The notes beneath the pieces are model-generated. The model saw nothing but the letters and a program-made list of their open reading frames with translations. It was not told the DNA's origin and did no database searches. Made by a program: the position numbers and the translations under genes. Below, piece by piece: positions 18,012 through 26,374 of a DNA stretch of 64,000 nucleotides; the first letter of the stretch is position 1, and every line of letters begins with the position of its first letter. The stretch is from NCBI RefSeq assembly GCF_000621745.1, contig NZ_KK211341.1:20673-84672 (forward strand), given 5' to 3'. This DNA is from Clostridium beijerinckii HUN142. Lineage in GTDB: Bacteria; Bacillota; Clostridia; Clostridiales; Clostridiaceae.

Positions 18012-18356
18012 TCAATTATTTTTCATCTTATATATTAAATAATCTAAACAGTCTAAATTCTTCTGATTATTGTGTATTTCATCTAGTAGTTTTTGTCTCT
18101 GCTCCTTCAAAATATGAATCTTTTCTATGTTAAAGATATCACCTTGATTTAATAATTCTATATACTTTAATATTGAATCGTTACTGAGTCCCACATTCTT
18201 TAAGGTAATAATCACACTTAGGTGCCTAATATCCTTATCTTCATATTCTCTTACACCATTAACTCTTTTCACATCATCGAGTAATCCGATTTTTTCATAA
18301 TACCTTAATGCTGTAATAGAAATATTGAACTTTTCACTCACTTCTTTAATCTTCAT
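18012..18356 (-). CDS. MerR-family regulator
   Basis: A short 114-residue MerR protein: IKEVSEKFNISITALRYY, EKIGLLD and VIITLKNVGLSNDSILKY, then a coiled coil ending LDCLDYLIYKMKNN. There is no effector domain beyond the coil. AGGAGG precedes the ATG. It is the first gene of an operon with the histidine phosphatase 15 nt downstream. No 19-bp-spacer promoter was found directly upstream of it. Confidence 0.9.
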   Translation of the reverse strand: MKIKEVSEKFNISITALRYYEKIGLLDDVKRVNGVREYEDKDIRHLSVIITLKNVGLSNDSILKYIELLNQGDIFNIEKIHILKEQRQKLLDEIHNNQKNLDCLDYLIYKMKNN

Positions 18357-18462
18357 TCTTCTGCCTCCTTTAAAAAATGCAAGATCAAGCTCACTCTCAT
18401 TTTGCTGTTTAATTTAATCTATTGAGTTTGAAAGCCTCTCCATGTGCAAGTACATAAATTCG

Positions 18463-18640
18463 TTATGCATTTTCAACAAGTCCATATAAGTCATCAGGAT
18501 TAGTCATAATACATGTTGATCTGCTATTAATAAATGTTCCCGCATTTCCTAACCATATAATAATAGTTTTATCTGATATATCAAATTCTTCTGATCCAAA
18601 TGGCTTAGTTCTCGGTGCACGCGCTTGTTTTTTATTTTTT
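18463..18640 (-). pseudogene. Unidentified coding remnant
   Basis: An open minus-strand frame without start ends at TAA 18463 and reads like real protein: TKPFGSEEFDISDKTIIIWL, then a Thr/Asn-Ser-Arg stretch and NPDDLYGLVENA. I do not recognise the family. The absence of start codon and ribosome site, and its place in the mosaic region, suggest the tail of a lost gene. Confidence 0.45.
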
Positions 18641-18680
18641 TACTCAGTTATATTTTGCCCTTCCTTTACCAAATTTTAAT

Positions 18681-18715
18681 AAAAAAAATGCAGGTTTTCT
18701 TTTGAATACCTACAT
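18681..18715 (-). terminator. Rho-independent terminator after lysR
   Basis: On the minus strand ATGTAGGT pairs with ACCTGCAT (one wobble) and is followed by eight T, about 50 bp after the LysR stop. Confidence 0.8.
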
Positions 18716-18738
18716 ATTATCTTAATGTATTTAGTATG

Positions 18739-18782
18739 TCTAATACCTATTTTCTATTTCAAATTATACCTTCAAGGCATTA
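18739..18782 (-). promoter_or_regulatory. 44-bp LysR-like motif, copy C
   Basis: TCTAATACCTAT to CAAGGCATT matches copies A and B. It overlaps the last codons and stop of the LysR gene itself, an odd place for an operator unless the gene it served, on its left, has been deleted. Confidence 0.4.
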
Positions 18783-19645
18783 ATGATTTTTTCAATAAAT
18801 TTTGTTGTTGCTGAAGAAAATACCTGATGTTTCTTCCATACTATAACTGTTCCTGTTTCAAGTTTAGGATAGAACGGTTTAAAGCATAGATTTGTTTCAT
18901 CATTTATATTGATTAATTTTTCAAAACATATAGCATAACCTAACCCTTCTTCTACCATAATTGATGCATTATAAATAAGGTTATAGGTTGCAATAACATT
19001 AAGTTTTTCATATTGAACACCAAACCAATTTTCGATTTCATTTTGAACTATAGGACGTTTAGTGTTTATAACTGGCATATTAATCAAGTCATCTGGCGTT
19101 ACATTCTCTCTATTAGCCAACGGACTGTTTTTATGCATAAGCACTCCCCAAGTTTCTTTATTAGGAAGCCTGATAAAATCATATTTCTCAATATTAACTG
19201 GTTCCGTAAGCAACCCAATATCTATCAGTCCTTTATCAATTCTTTCCTTAATATCATCTGCATTGCCACTATATAGACCGTATTTCACTTGCGGATATTC
19301 TTTATTAAATTCTTTAATTAAATTGGCCAGAACATGCATAGCATTAGCTTCTCCAGCACCAATAAATATTTCACCGGTAATTAGGTTATCCTGTTCTCCG
19401 AACTCTCTTTCCGTCTTACCAACCAAATCTAAAATTTCTTCAGCTCTTCTGCGAAGAAGCATTCCCTCATCAGTAAGAGTTATCTTAGATTTTCCTCTTG
19501 TAAATAATTGAACACCTAATTCTTCTTCTAGCTGCATCAATTGACGAGATAACGTTGGCTGAGTTATATGTAGTATTTCCGCGCCTTTCGTAATACTTTC
19601 TTCTCTAGCAACTGTCAAAAAATATTTTAATACTCGTATCTCCAT
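18764..19645 (-). CDS. LysR-family transcriptional regulator
   Basis: A 293-residue LysR protein of normal length. The N-terminal helix-turn-helix reads MEIRVLKYFLTVAREESIT and AEILHITQPTLSRQLMQLE; the rest is the periplasmic-binding-protein-like effector domain beginning near LITGEIFIGAGEA. It is soluble. Candidate targets are the 44-bp motifs at 6172, 15740 and 18739, the last being next to it. Flavodoxin remnants lie upstream. Effector unknown. Confidence 0.92.
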   Translation of the reverse strand: MEIRVLKYFLTVAREESITKGAEILHITQPTLSRQLMQLEEELGVQLFTRGKSKITLTDEGMLLRRRAEEILDLVGKTEREFGEQDNLITGEIFIGAGEANAMHVLANLIKEFNKEYPQVKYGLYSGNADDIKERIDKGLIDIGLLTEPVNIEKYDFIRLPNKETWGVLMHKNSPLANRENVTPDDLINMPVINTKRPIVQNEIENWFGVQYEKLNVIATYNLIYNASIMVEEGLGYAICFEKLININDETNLCFKPFYPKLETGTVIVWKKHQVFSSATTKFIEKIINALKV

Positions 19646-19676
19646 TTTAATTTCTCCGTCTACCTTCTACATATTA

Positions 19677-19712
19677 AAAAAGTTATTTTATATTAATATT
19701 ATTATAACTTTT
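19677..19712 (-). terminator. Bidirectional-type hairpin
   Basis: AAAAAGTTAT pairs with ATAACTTTTT; on the minus strand it follows the flavodoxin remnant by a few bases and ends in TTTTTTAA. Confidence 0.6.
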
Positions 19713-19719
19713 TGTTCCT

Positions 19720-19932
19720 TTACTTTTCAATCCAATTAACTATCGAATTTTTTGCACTCTTCACGTTGCCTCCATAAATTACAAGTTCTTTTTTCACCTT
19801 TGCACCTGAACAAATTTCTTTAATATCATTTTCATTATGCCCCGTTCCTCCTCCTTCATGAGTGCAGAAAAGGAACAATCGTTCCTCATCAAAATCATAC
19901 TCTTCCAGGGCTGATATCACCAATACTTTTTT
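19720..19932 (-). pseudogene. Flavodoxin, C-terminal half only
   Basis: About 70 codons match the second half of flavodoxin_4-type proteins: ISALEEYDFDEERLFLFCTH, the Gly-rich HEGGGTGHNENDI and the final amphipathic KSAKNSIVNWIEK. The FMN-phosphate loop and first half are absent. A MerR-type promoter lies directly upstream at 19986, so promoter and gene tail were brought together by an internal deletion. A short in-frame start (GTG 19923) is possible, but a functional product is unlikely. Confidence 0.8.
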
Positions 19933-19985
19933 ACTCTTTTTATCATCTTCATATTTTTGTGCTCTTTTTAACTATTAATAACCTA

Positions 19986-20016
19986 TTTATAACACTTAAA
20001 GTTCGCTCCAAGTCAA
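19986..20016 (-). promoter_or_regulatory. MerR-type promoter before flavodoxin remnant
   Basis: TTGACT, 19-bp spacer, then TATAAA on the minus strand. The 60 bp beyond it resemble the sequence beyond the promoter at 13006. Confidence 0.65.
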
Positions 20017-20370
20017 ATATTTTATTCAAGAAAATCTCTAAAATGAAAAACTAACTTCTTGATTACAATAGTAAATTCACCTTACGCGAAATTAGTATTG
20101 CATATAAAACTAGTTGAAGGTTCCAAATAAATTATCTAGACTTATATAAAAATATAAACTAGATTAATAATCTCTAAATAATTAATAAAAAAGTTTAACG
20201 TATGCTCCTCATCCGTTGCACCTACTAAGTTTACTCATTCTAAATTTTACACCATTTTTACACCATAGTTTTATTTAGATATGTCCACTTATATTTTCTT
20301 AAAAATATGGACATTAGTATTCTCAACACTTGTAGCCATTTATAGTTATTTAAATTATCCTTTTCATTGA

Positions 20371-20401
20371 ATCAGGAGTTCGATTCTCCTATGGGTCACC
20401 A
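20371..20401 (+). tRNA. tRNA 3' end fragment (likely integration scar)
   Basis: The sequence contains a T stem AGGAG, a T loop TTCGATT, the closing stem CTCCT, the acceptor strand ATGGGTC, discriminator A and CCA. Upstream there is no D arm, anticodon arm or matching 5' acceptor strand, so this is only a tRNA 3' part. It may be tRNA-Glu, but that is a guess. Such duplicated tRNA 3' ends are typical attachment sites of integrative elements. Confidence 0.7.
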
Positions 20402-20409
20402 AGTTAGAA

Positions 20410-20448
20410 AACATCAGCATTTAGAGTTCTAAATTGTTGGTGTTTTTT
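20410..20448 (+). terminator. Terminator of the tRNA fragment
   Basis: A 16-bp imperfect stem beginning AACATCAGCATTTAGA and ending GTTGGTGTT is followed by TTTTTT, 8 bp after the tRNA CCA. The tRNA end and its natural terminator have been kept together. Confidence 0.75.
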
Positions 20449-20459
20449 CTATTTTTAAC

Positions 20460-21075
20460 GCCATAGTTTTTTTGAAAATTTATATTTAAAATTCATTTTT
20501 TTACTAGCAAAAAAATTAAACACCTATATTTATATAGATGTTTCGATTTCTATTATATGAATACTAATACTTCCATACCAGTGCCTTTCCCTACATTAAG
20601 ATGAGAAAGAACTTATAGATTTTGTATTCTTTAGAAATTATACAGTTCTAGATTATACTCATATTAAAAATGTGTACTACTCTACTGCTATTCTAAAAAA
20701 GAAAACCATCCTTAAGAAAATCCTTAGTAATATTTCTTGCTATTATGCAAATTTAATTATCTAAAAAAAGAACTACTTAAAATATTAATGAAGTCAATAA
20801 AAATAATAAATTTAAGTAATTACCCTTTCTAAGCCTTCCTATTCCGTAAATTATAACTCGTTTACGATCAGACACAGGCACTCTTATTTCCATAGAAAGT
20901 AACATATAAGTTTTCCTGCATACTTGCTGCTTCTTCATCTTTGTAATCCGCCTTGCATTGCCAAGCAAATGGTTTGACTCACTAAGTGTTTATTCAATAT
21001 GTCAAAAGTAGAAAAAAAGTATAAGTCGGTATTAATTATCCCGACTTATAGCTAATTAATTTGATTAAGCAGCAT
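20460..21075. other. Gene-free stretch with a possible small remnant
   Basis: No full gene is visible in this 600 bp. A minus-strand frame ending at TGA 20868 (starting near 20975) reads FAWQCKADYKDEEAAS and ENLYVTFYGNKSACV, which looks protein-like but has no start and no family I recognise. It may be another gene tail. Confidence 0.3.
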
Positions 21076-21080
21076 TATTT

Positions 21081-21127
21081 TATCTGATGTCTAGCCGCTG
21101 TAAAACTCCCACTTCTATAAGTAGGAG
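21081..21127 (+). repeat. Dispersed repeat, copy R1, with hairpin
   Basis: TATCTGATGTCTAGCCGCTG is followed by a hairpin CTCCCACTT-CTAT-AAGTAGGAG. Related sequence lies at 22950 (same strand) and, inverted, at 27190-27246. R1 and R2 flank the secreted esterase gene. Confidence 0.55.
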
Positions 21128-21239
21128 ATAACATCGGCACGACCCTAGATAAGTTCAACTAAGATTCAGCTGGTGATCAAGCCCCACCTGAATCAAGTTT
21201 CACTTGATTATATGATAAAATTAAGCTCTTTCCATTTCA

Positions 21240-22907
21240 TTAAGGTGTAGCGCTAATAAAACTTCCAGCAGAATTTACATCTCCGCTTCCTTTGTACTCT
21301 GGGTAAGCAGGATATTCTAAAAGCGGACGTGTGCGGCCTTTAGTCTTTTCAGACTGATCTGTTACAATCAAATTCTCAGGAGATTTATTATTTACTATCC
21401 ATTGATCCAATGCACCCAATGTATCGGATCCCATATTCCAGGTTTCTGAGTTATAATGGCCATTTCCTGGAACCATATAGAATTTTACAAACTCTCCAAG
21501 GGGGTCTTTACCAAATTTGTTAACTAACTGATTATAGTAGTCAATTGTGCCTTGGAAGGTAACAATTTGATCTCCCGCTCCATGAATAAGAATCAATTTT
21601 CCTCCATTATTTTTAAAAGCTGAGATATCTGGATTTGTAGCATCAAGTAATTCTGAAGCTTGCACAACTTTATCACGCCATTTATCTGCATCAAAATTTT
21701 CAGGATTAAAATTATCATCACGAACTATCATATTTTTAATAACGGCATCCCCAGATTCTGTCATCACACCATCCCTAGCAGTTGGCGCTGTACCAAATTG
21801 GTTTAGATACATATCGGCTAAAGGTGCTCCCTTAAAAACAGGATATCCTGGCATAGTGTTTAATCCATTGGCAAGAGGATAATTAAATTTCATTGGTGAA
21901 GCAAATGTTTCTAATGTTTTTATCTGAGCATCTGATAATATATTTTTTAAAGCTTTTAAAACTTCATCCTTCTTTTTTTCAGCTCCGGAAATGTTGCTTA
22001 TTATGCCATCCTTAACACCGTCTAATCCATCATCTATTCCAAGTATGGTTTGATTAACAAGCTTATACTGTTCAGGGCTGATCCAACCTGCTCCATTATT
22101 AGCTTTTACGGCATCTCCATTCCTGCTATCTGTAATTGCTTTAGGTACCCAGTTTAATACAGGAAAATAGCAAATAACGCCGTTATATTCTGTTGGAAAA
22201 CGTTGTACAACCTTCAACGCTTCTCGTCCGCCATTAGAACCACCAACAAAATATACCTGAGACGGCTTGGATTTATAAAAAGCCTGTACTATTTCTAGTG
22301 CGGTATCTTTTGTTTTCTTTAACTGATCAGAAGCAAAATTATTCAAGGCTTCATCATTAAGCGCCCATTTACTATCCCAATATGAAGAATTTACATGACC
22401 ACTATCACTACCAAATGTCACATAGCCTTGAGCCAAAGGTGTTGGATCTGAAACCATTTGCCCGTAATATCCATTATCAGCAGTAACCAGAGCACCATCA
22501 AATCCGCCGCCACCATATTGTAATATTTTACTGTTCCATTTTACAGGAAGGTTAACCTGAAAGTTAATGTCTGGCGCATTTTTATCTACTGGATGGATTG
22601 CACCTAATACCTTGCAGTATTCTCCATTCAGATTACCCTTTTCATCAGATTTCACTATAATTGCTGAACTAATTGTAGCACCTGATGTAGGCAGCCCTAT
22701 TTTCGATGCAGGAATTTCTGCTGGTATCGTAAAATTGCTTGATGCATCATAAACTTTAAAATCTTTTTGATTAGTGGATGATGATGTAGCAATAACTATA
22801 GAATCTTTTTGATTAGTGGAGGCTACTGCACTATTTCCATTAAACATGAACACACAGCTAGTAGCAAAAGCACTTACGGCGGTCCAACTTTTCTTTGAAA
22901 TTTTCAT
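21240..22907 (-). CDS. Secreted tannase/feruloyl esterase family protein
   Basis: A 555-residue alpha/beta hydrolase of the tannase/feruloyl esterase family, which cleaves aromatic esters of plant material. An N-terminal signal peptide (about 1-29, ending AVAS) predicts export. The nucleophile is in VGGSNGGR, the acid likely in HGAGDQIVTF and the His in VPGNGHYNSETW. It is flanked by the repeats R1 and R2 and stands alone, which suggests transfer as a unit. Paired cysteines typical of many tannases around the triad are not evident. AAGGAG precedes the ATG. Confidence 0.9.
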   Translation of the reverse strand: MKISKKSWTAVSAFATSCVFMFNGNSAVASTNQKDSIVIATSSSTNQKDFKVYDASSNFTIPAEIPASKIGLPTSGATISSAIIVKSDEKGNLNGEYCKVLGAIHPVDKNAPDINFQVNLPVKWNSKILQYGGGGFDGALVTADNGYYGQMVSDPTPLAQGYVTFGSDSGHVNSSYWDSKWALNDEALNNFASDQLKKTKDTALEIVQAFYKSKPSQVYFVGGSNGGREALKVVQRFPTEYNGVICYFPVLNWVPKAITDSRNGDAVKANNGAGWISPEQYKLVNQTILGIDDGLDGVKDGIISNISGAEKKKDEVLKALKNILSDAQIKTLETFASPMKFNYPLANGLNTMPGYPVFKGAPLADMYLNQFGTAPTARDGVMTESGDAVIKNMIVRDDNFNPENFDADKWRDKVVQASELLDATNPDISAFKNNGGKLILIHGAGDQIVTFQGTIDYYNQLVNKFGKDPLGEFVKFYMVPGNGHYNSETWNMGSDTLGALDQWIVNNKSPENLIVTDQSEKTKGRTRPLLEYPAYPEYKGSGDVNSAGSFISATP

Positions 22908-22949
22908 TTTTTCGTCACTCCTTACTTTTGACTGACATTGTCAGAGTAT

Positions 22950-22980
22950 TATCTGATGTCTAACCACTGAACCTCCCTCC
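22950..22980 (+). repeat. Dispersed repeat, copy R2
   Basis: TATCTGATGTCTAACCACTG matches the start of R1 at 21081 with two or three changes, and is followed by CCTCCCTCCTATT, a degraded form of the R1 hairpin. Confidence 0.45.
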
Positions 22981-23103
22981 TATTAATATAAGATTGATAA
23001 AATCATAAATTAGCAAAATTTGATTTATATATAATGCAAATTTTAACATATATTTCCATATATAAATATGTTATACTGATTTGGGCTAATATTCAATAAG
23101 TTT

Positions 23104-23289
23104 TCATAATAACTTTTTTGTAAAAAACCTCATTATGTTTTTAATTTTAGATAAATGAATTTTAATTTCATTTAAGGATGCTGCATCATCAACCTTAGTA
23201 AGAGATTGCTTTAATTTATTTAATGAACCTTCTGTATATTCAATTTCACGTCTAAAATATCTAAATTGACTTTCGCTTCTTCCCTTCAT
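23104..23289 (-). CDS. Small hypothetical protein
   Basis: A 61-codon frame with a basic, helical look (REIEYTEGSLNKLKQSL, then IHLSKIKNIMRFFTKKLL). It overlaps the end of the AAA ATPase remnant at 23261 in another frame and lacks a clear ribosome site, so it may be chance or a remnant. No family recognised. Confidence 0.25.
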   Translation of the reverse strand: MKGRSESQFRYFRREIEYTEGSLNKLKQSLTKVDDAASLNEIKIHLSKIKNIMRFFTKKLL

Positions 23290-23460
23290 TCTTTAATAAA
23301 TACTTAATTCTTAACATTCCTAAAAAATCTAAAAAAAGCTGATTATTACAGCTTTTATCTACTTCATCTATTATTAAAACTACTTTTTTCTCTGTGAATT
23401 CAATTAAATCAGTTATAAAATTGTTAAATTCATTCATAGAATTAATTTTCTCATATGTAT
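23261..23460 (-). pseudogene. Fragment of an AAA-ATPase-like protein
   Basis: The minus-strand frame reads VVLIIDEVDKSCNNQLFLDF followed by LGMLRIKYLLKNEGK, the Walker B region typical of the AAA-ATPase-like proteins (often fused to a PD-(D/E)XK nuclease domain) that are common in clostridia. Walker A and C-terminal parts are absent, and a stop at 23261 cuts it off. Confidence 0.6.
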
Positions 23461-24011
23461 ATTATTTATAGAATTATATAGCAAAGAACATCTAAGTTCA
23501 CCATTGAAAATAGAATTTCTAATGGCAAGAGCTATCTGCTTTTTATCAAAGATTTCTCTTATATTGTAAAATTCTTAAGAATAAATATTCCCAAATTCTT
23601 TAGAATTTTAGAATATTTAATAAATAAGCATATATCTTTTACAATAGTATATAAAAGGAATTCTAAAGGGCGATATATAATTTATGCCTATAAAAAGAAC
23701 ATCCAATGTTCCTAGAAATAATTTTAAATATGATGAAGCTGAAGTTTGTGGATTCACTAGTGAAACTTCTCTATCTGGTGACTACATATCTTCCTTCTCT
23801 TTTTATGGTGATTCTGATACTATTCAAACTAATTCAAAATGTAAATCTAATGATGTAATGCTATTCACTTCATTTTGAAGTGTTTATTGCCTTTAAATTT
23901 ACTTATATTTTTTGCTTTGCTTTGATAACTTTTTTCTTTATGCACATTAAGTTAAATAGTTCAATATAAATTTGAATTATATTTCAATGCACAATATGAA
24001 AAGGCTTTTAA
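23461..24011. other. Gene-poor stretch
   Basis: About 550 bp with very low GC. A 64-codon frame at 23684-23878 has no ribosome site and no recognised motif. No promoter, repeat or RNA could be supported. Confidence 0.35.
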
Positions 24012-24620
24012 CTAATTATCCGTTTCAGAATTCATAATATTATTAATAATATCATTTAATGAGACCAAAGTTCCAATCACTTCGAACTTTTCCATATCAT
24101 TATTAATGTTATTTATATATACAGGTGTATTTTCATATTCACAGCTAGTATGAAGATTTTTCACTTCTAGTGCAATTTCCTTAACGTCCGTATAGTTCTT
24201 GTCATAATACTTTTTAACAATAGGCTTGTTATTAACAATATATTGCAAAACCATTGTTCTAGTAGTTCTAGAAATAGAGATGTATTTTTCATTAAATGAG
24301 CTTAAATAGAAACATTGGGCCTTCACTTGAACTTTTTTTATTCCACGTAGTAAAAAAAATTCTGTAAGTATTCTTCTATCTACTTCAAGATCCATGGCAT
24401 CATCAGGAAGTATAATTGTTAAATTTCTCATTCTTAATTTTATAATTTCGCTTTTAATATCTTCTATACTAGGCTTGTCTTCATCAAAGAAATGATAATA
24501 AAACGGAACATTTGGTATAAATGACTCAAAATCATTTATACTTTCTAAATCATCATTTTCCTTTTTTATAATTAAGCTTTTATTACTAATAATTGCATAA
24601 AATCTAGCTGATTTAAACAT
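24012..24620 (-). CDS. Hypothetical protein, 202 aa
   Basis: I do not recognise this family. The protein is soluble, acidic and mixed alpha/beta: a strand-rich start FYAIISNKSLIIKKEN, a middle segment NLTIILPDDAMDLEVDRRIL resembling the edge of a nucleotide-binding fold, and SISRTTRTMVLQYIVNNK. An actin/ASKHA-like shape is conceivable but only a guess. A weak AAGGGTGG lies upstream of the ATG. It stands alone between remnants; codon usage looks native. Confidence 0.65.
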   Translation of the reverse strand: MFKSARFYAIISNKSLIIKKENDDLESINDFESFIPNVPFYYHFFDEDKPSIEDIKSEIIKLRMRNLTIILPDDAMDLEVDRRILTEFFLLRGIKKVQVKAQCFYLSSFNEKYISISRTTRTMVLQYIVNNKPIVKKYYDKNYTDVKEIALEVKNLHTSCEYENTPVYINNINNDMEKFEVIGTLVSLNDIINNIMNSETDN

Positions 24621-24942
24621 ATGCCTGAACCACCCTTCTTAAGTTTTTCACTATATTTTCATTTTTAACCAAATCAACGTTTTTATTATTCTGTACAAAT
24701 ACAAGTTCACACCAATATTATATTATAATTGCATTTATTTACAAGTTTTTCATATATCTAATATTGATCTTATTATCTAGCAAATAAACATTTTTAAAAG
24801 GACGCTATTAATACCTTTTGATTATGCTCGTTACACTCGTAAGTTAGTGATTCTTCCAATAAAAGTTTCTGTAGAAAACACCTGATAATTCTTCCATAAA
24901 TCTTTATAAAATGTTAAAAGTATATAATTATAAAAAAAGCGC
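24621..24942. other. Intergenic region upstream of second cupin
   Basis: About 320 bp of AT-rich sequence. Around 24825-24855 GCTCGTTACACTCGTAAG followed by TTAGTGATTC recalls the repeat at 37893. Nothing else was identified before the promoter at 24943. Confidence 0.3.
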
Positions 24943-24973
24943 TTGACCTAAACTTAGGTTTAGGTAGTAGGAT
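24943..24973 (+). promoter_or_regulatory. MerR-type promoter for second cupin
   Basis: TTGACC and TAGGAT are 19 bp apart. A perfect palindrome ACCTAAAC-TTAG-GTTTAGGT starts inside the -35 and runs through the spacer. TTAGGTTTAGGT is shared with the promoter at 10327 before the first cupin. Confidence 0.8.
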
Positions 24974-25062
24974 AAAAGAATAGCATTTTGTGTTGCATAA
25001 TTAGATAAATACAAAATGAACAACATAAAGTGAAACATTATAAAATTTGGAGGTTATATTAA

Positions 25063-25485
25063 ATGAGTAATTTAGAAGAATTAAAAGCAGCTACTGTATT
25101 CCCTATGGGCGAAAGAAACGATGCGTATGCAAAATATTTTACAGGACAAAGCTATTTGAATATGCTGTCTTTAGAACAAGTTATAGTTGGGAATGTTACT
25201 TTTGAGCCTGGATGTCGCAACTGGTGGCATATACATCACGCGAAATCAGGTGGCGGTCAGATGCTTCTAGTTACAGCTGGAAGAGGATTTTATCAAGAAC
25301 TTGGAAAAGAAGCAAGAGAACTTCATCCTGGAGACGTTGTAAATATCCCAGCTGGTGTAAAGCATTGGCATGGAGCAGCACCAGATAGCTGGTTTGCACA
25401 TTTAGCAATTGAGGTACCAGGCGAAGAATCCAAGAATGAATGGTGCGAACCAGTAACTGATGAGCAATATGGAAAGTTAAAATAG
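25063..25485 (+). CDS. Cupin domain protein, second copy
   Basis: A 140-residue cupin paralogous to 9769..10179. The metal-binding motifs are WWHIHHAKSGGGQ and HWHGAAPDSWFAH; the shared C-terminus EWCEPVTDEQY is almost the same. GGAGG precedes the ATG. It has its own MerR-type promoter, and a frameshifted CMD gene follows after an alcohol dehydrogenase remnant, so the cupin-CMD module has been duplicated in the opposite orientation and then partly decayed. It is apparently intact. Reaction unknown. Confidence 0.9.
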   Translation: MSNLEELKAATVFPMGERNDAYAKYFTGQSYLNMLSLEQVIVGNVTFEPGCRNWWHIHHAKSGGGQMLLVTAGRGFYQELGKEARELHPGDVVNIPAGVKHWHGAAPDSWFAHLAIEVPGEESKNEWCEPVTDEQYGKLK

Positions 25486-25646
25486 TAAAAGAATGTGGTA
25501 TAGTAACTAGCCTTAAGGAACTTGGGGCAACAGAAGATATGCTTCCACTAATTGCAACCTCAACTACATTACTTCCAGGCGGATATAGATCTTTAACTGC
25601 GGAAGAAATCTTAGATATTTTAATGACTGCATATGCTGCAGTATAA
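25482..25646 (+). pseudogene. C-terminal remnant of iron-containing alcohol dehydrogenase
   Basis: Overlapping the cupin stop in another frame, 54 codons read IVKECGIVTSLKELGATEDM, then LPLIATSTTLLPGG and LTAEEILDILMTAY, the standard tail of group III Fe-dependent alcohol dehydrogenases. No start and no NAD or metal-binding part remain. The junction with the cupin gene is therefore a deletion or recombination point. Confidence 0.75.
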
Positions 25647-25833
25647 AAAATAAGATTTATATTACTAAAACAACACAGCACTGACTAATAGATTTTATTA
25701 TGCATAAAAGCCGTAATATTATTTATTAGATAGCTGTAATCTTATTAAGCAATCACTGCAATATAAAAATAATGAAATTATTGAACTAATTATATTAAAG
25801 GAAATATTTAATTAGAAGAAAGGACGTAATATT

Positions 25834-26153
25834 ATGAAAAAACAAACAGCGGCAGAGATGCCCTTGGAACTTTTGCGCCAAAATTTGCAGAATTAAATGA
25901 TGATGTTCTTTTCGTGGAAGTCTGGTCAAGAGAAGATAAATTACCATTAAGAGATCGCAGTATTATTACTGTAACTGCACTGATTACAAAAGGAATATTT
26001 GATAATTCTCTTAAATATCATATTGTCAATGCGAAGAACAATGGTGTTAGTGCTGAAGAAATATCAGAAATTATCACACATCTTGCATTCTATGTGGGAT
26101 GGCCTAATGCGTGGGCAGCGTTTGCTCTAGCGAAAGAAGTATATGTTGAATAA
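25834..26153 (+). pseudogene. Carboxymuconolactone decarboxylase family, frameshifted
   Basis: A second copy of the CMD gene at 9390. It starts at ATG 25834 with MKKQTA, but compared with the first copy one base is missing near 25850 (the Gly codon after Ala), so the frame stops early. In the next frame the sequence continues as RDALGTFAPKFAELNDDVLF, WSREDKLPLRDRS and ends in ITHLAFYVGWPNAW. A GTG at 25914 with a truncated product is open but lacks a ribosome site. The lesion looks recent. Confidence 0.85.
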
Positions 26154-26282
26154 TTATTAATATATTATTGATGGTTAATCATAAATAAACTCGCTTTTAT
26201 ATTGTAGACTTTTATTTGCAATATAAAAGGGTAATCGCCAAAATTTCAATACATTTAATAACTTCAAAAATACCATTAAAAT

Positions 26283-26316
26283 ATCCTAGTAAGGCAATAT
26301 GCTGCTTTACTAGGAT
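26283..26316. terminator. Hairpin between convergent genes
   Basis: ATCCTAGTAA pairs with TTACTAGGAT around a loop containing a second small stem, followed by TAATTTATTT on the plus strand. Confidence 0.55.
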
Positions 26317-26374
26317 TAATTTATTTCTTATCAAGAATCTTTTAATTTATCCATTTGTTAAAAACTTACTTGCG

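Noticed and set aside
20371..20401. Complete tRNA gene
   Set aside because: Only the T arm and acceptor 3' strand are present; no D arm, anticodon arm or 5' acceptor strand precedes them.
20777..20968. 63-codon minus-strand frame
   Set aside because: A different frame over the same DNA looks more protein-like (ending at 20868), so this one is probably chance.
23684..23878. 64-codon plus-strand frame
   Set aside because: No ribosome site, no recognised motif, Ser-rich composition in a gap full of remnants; coding status not supported.
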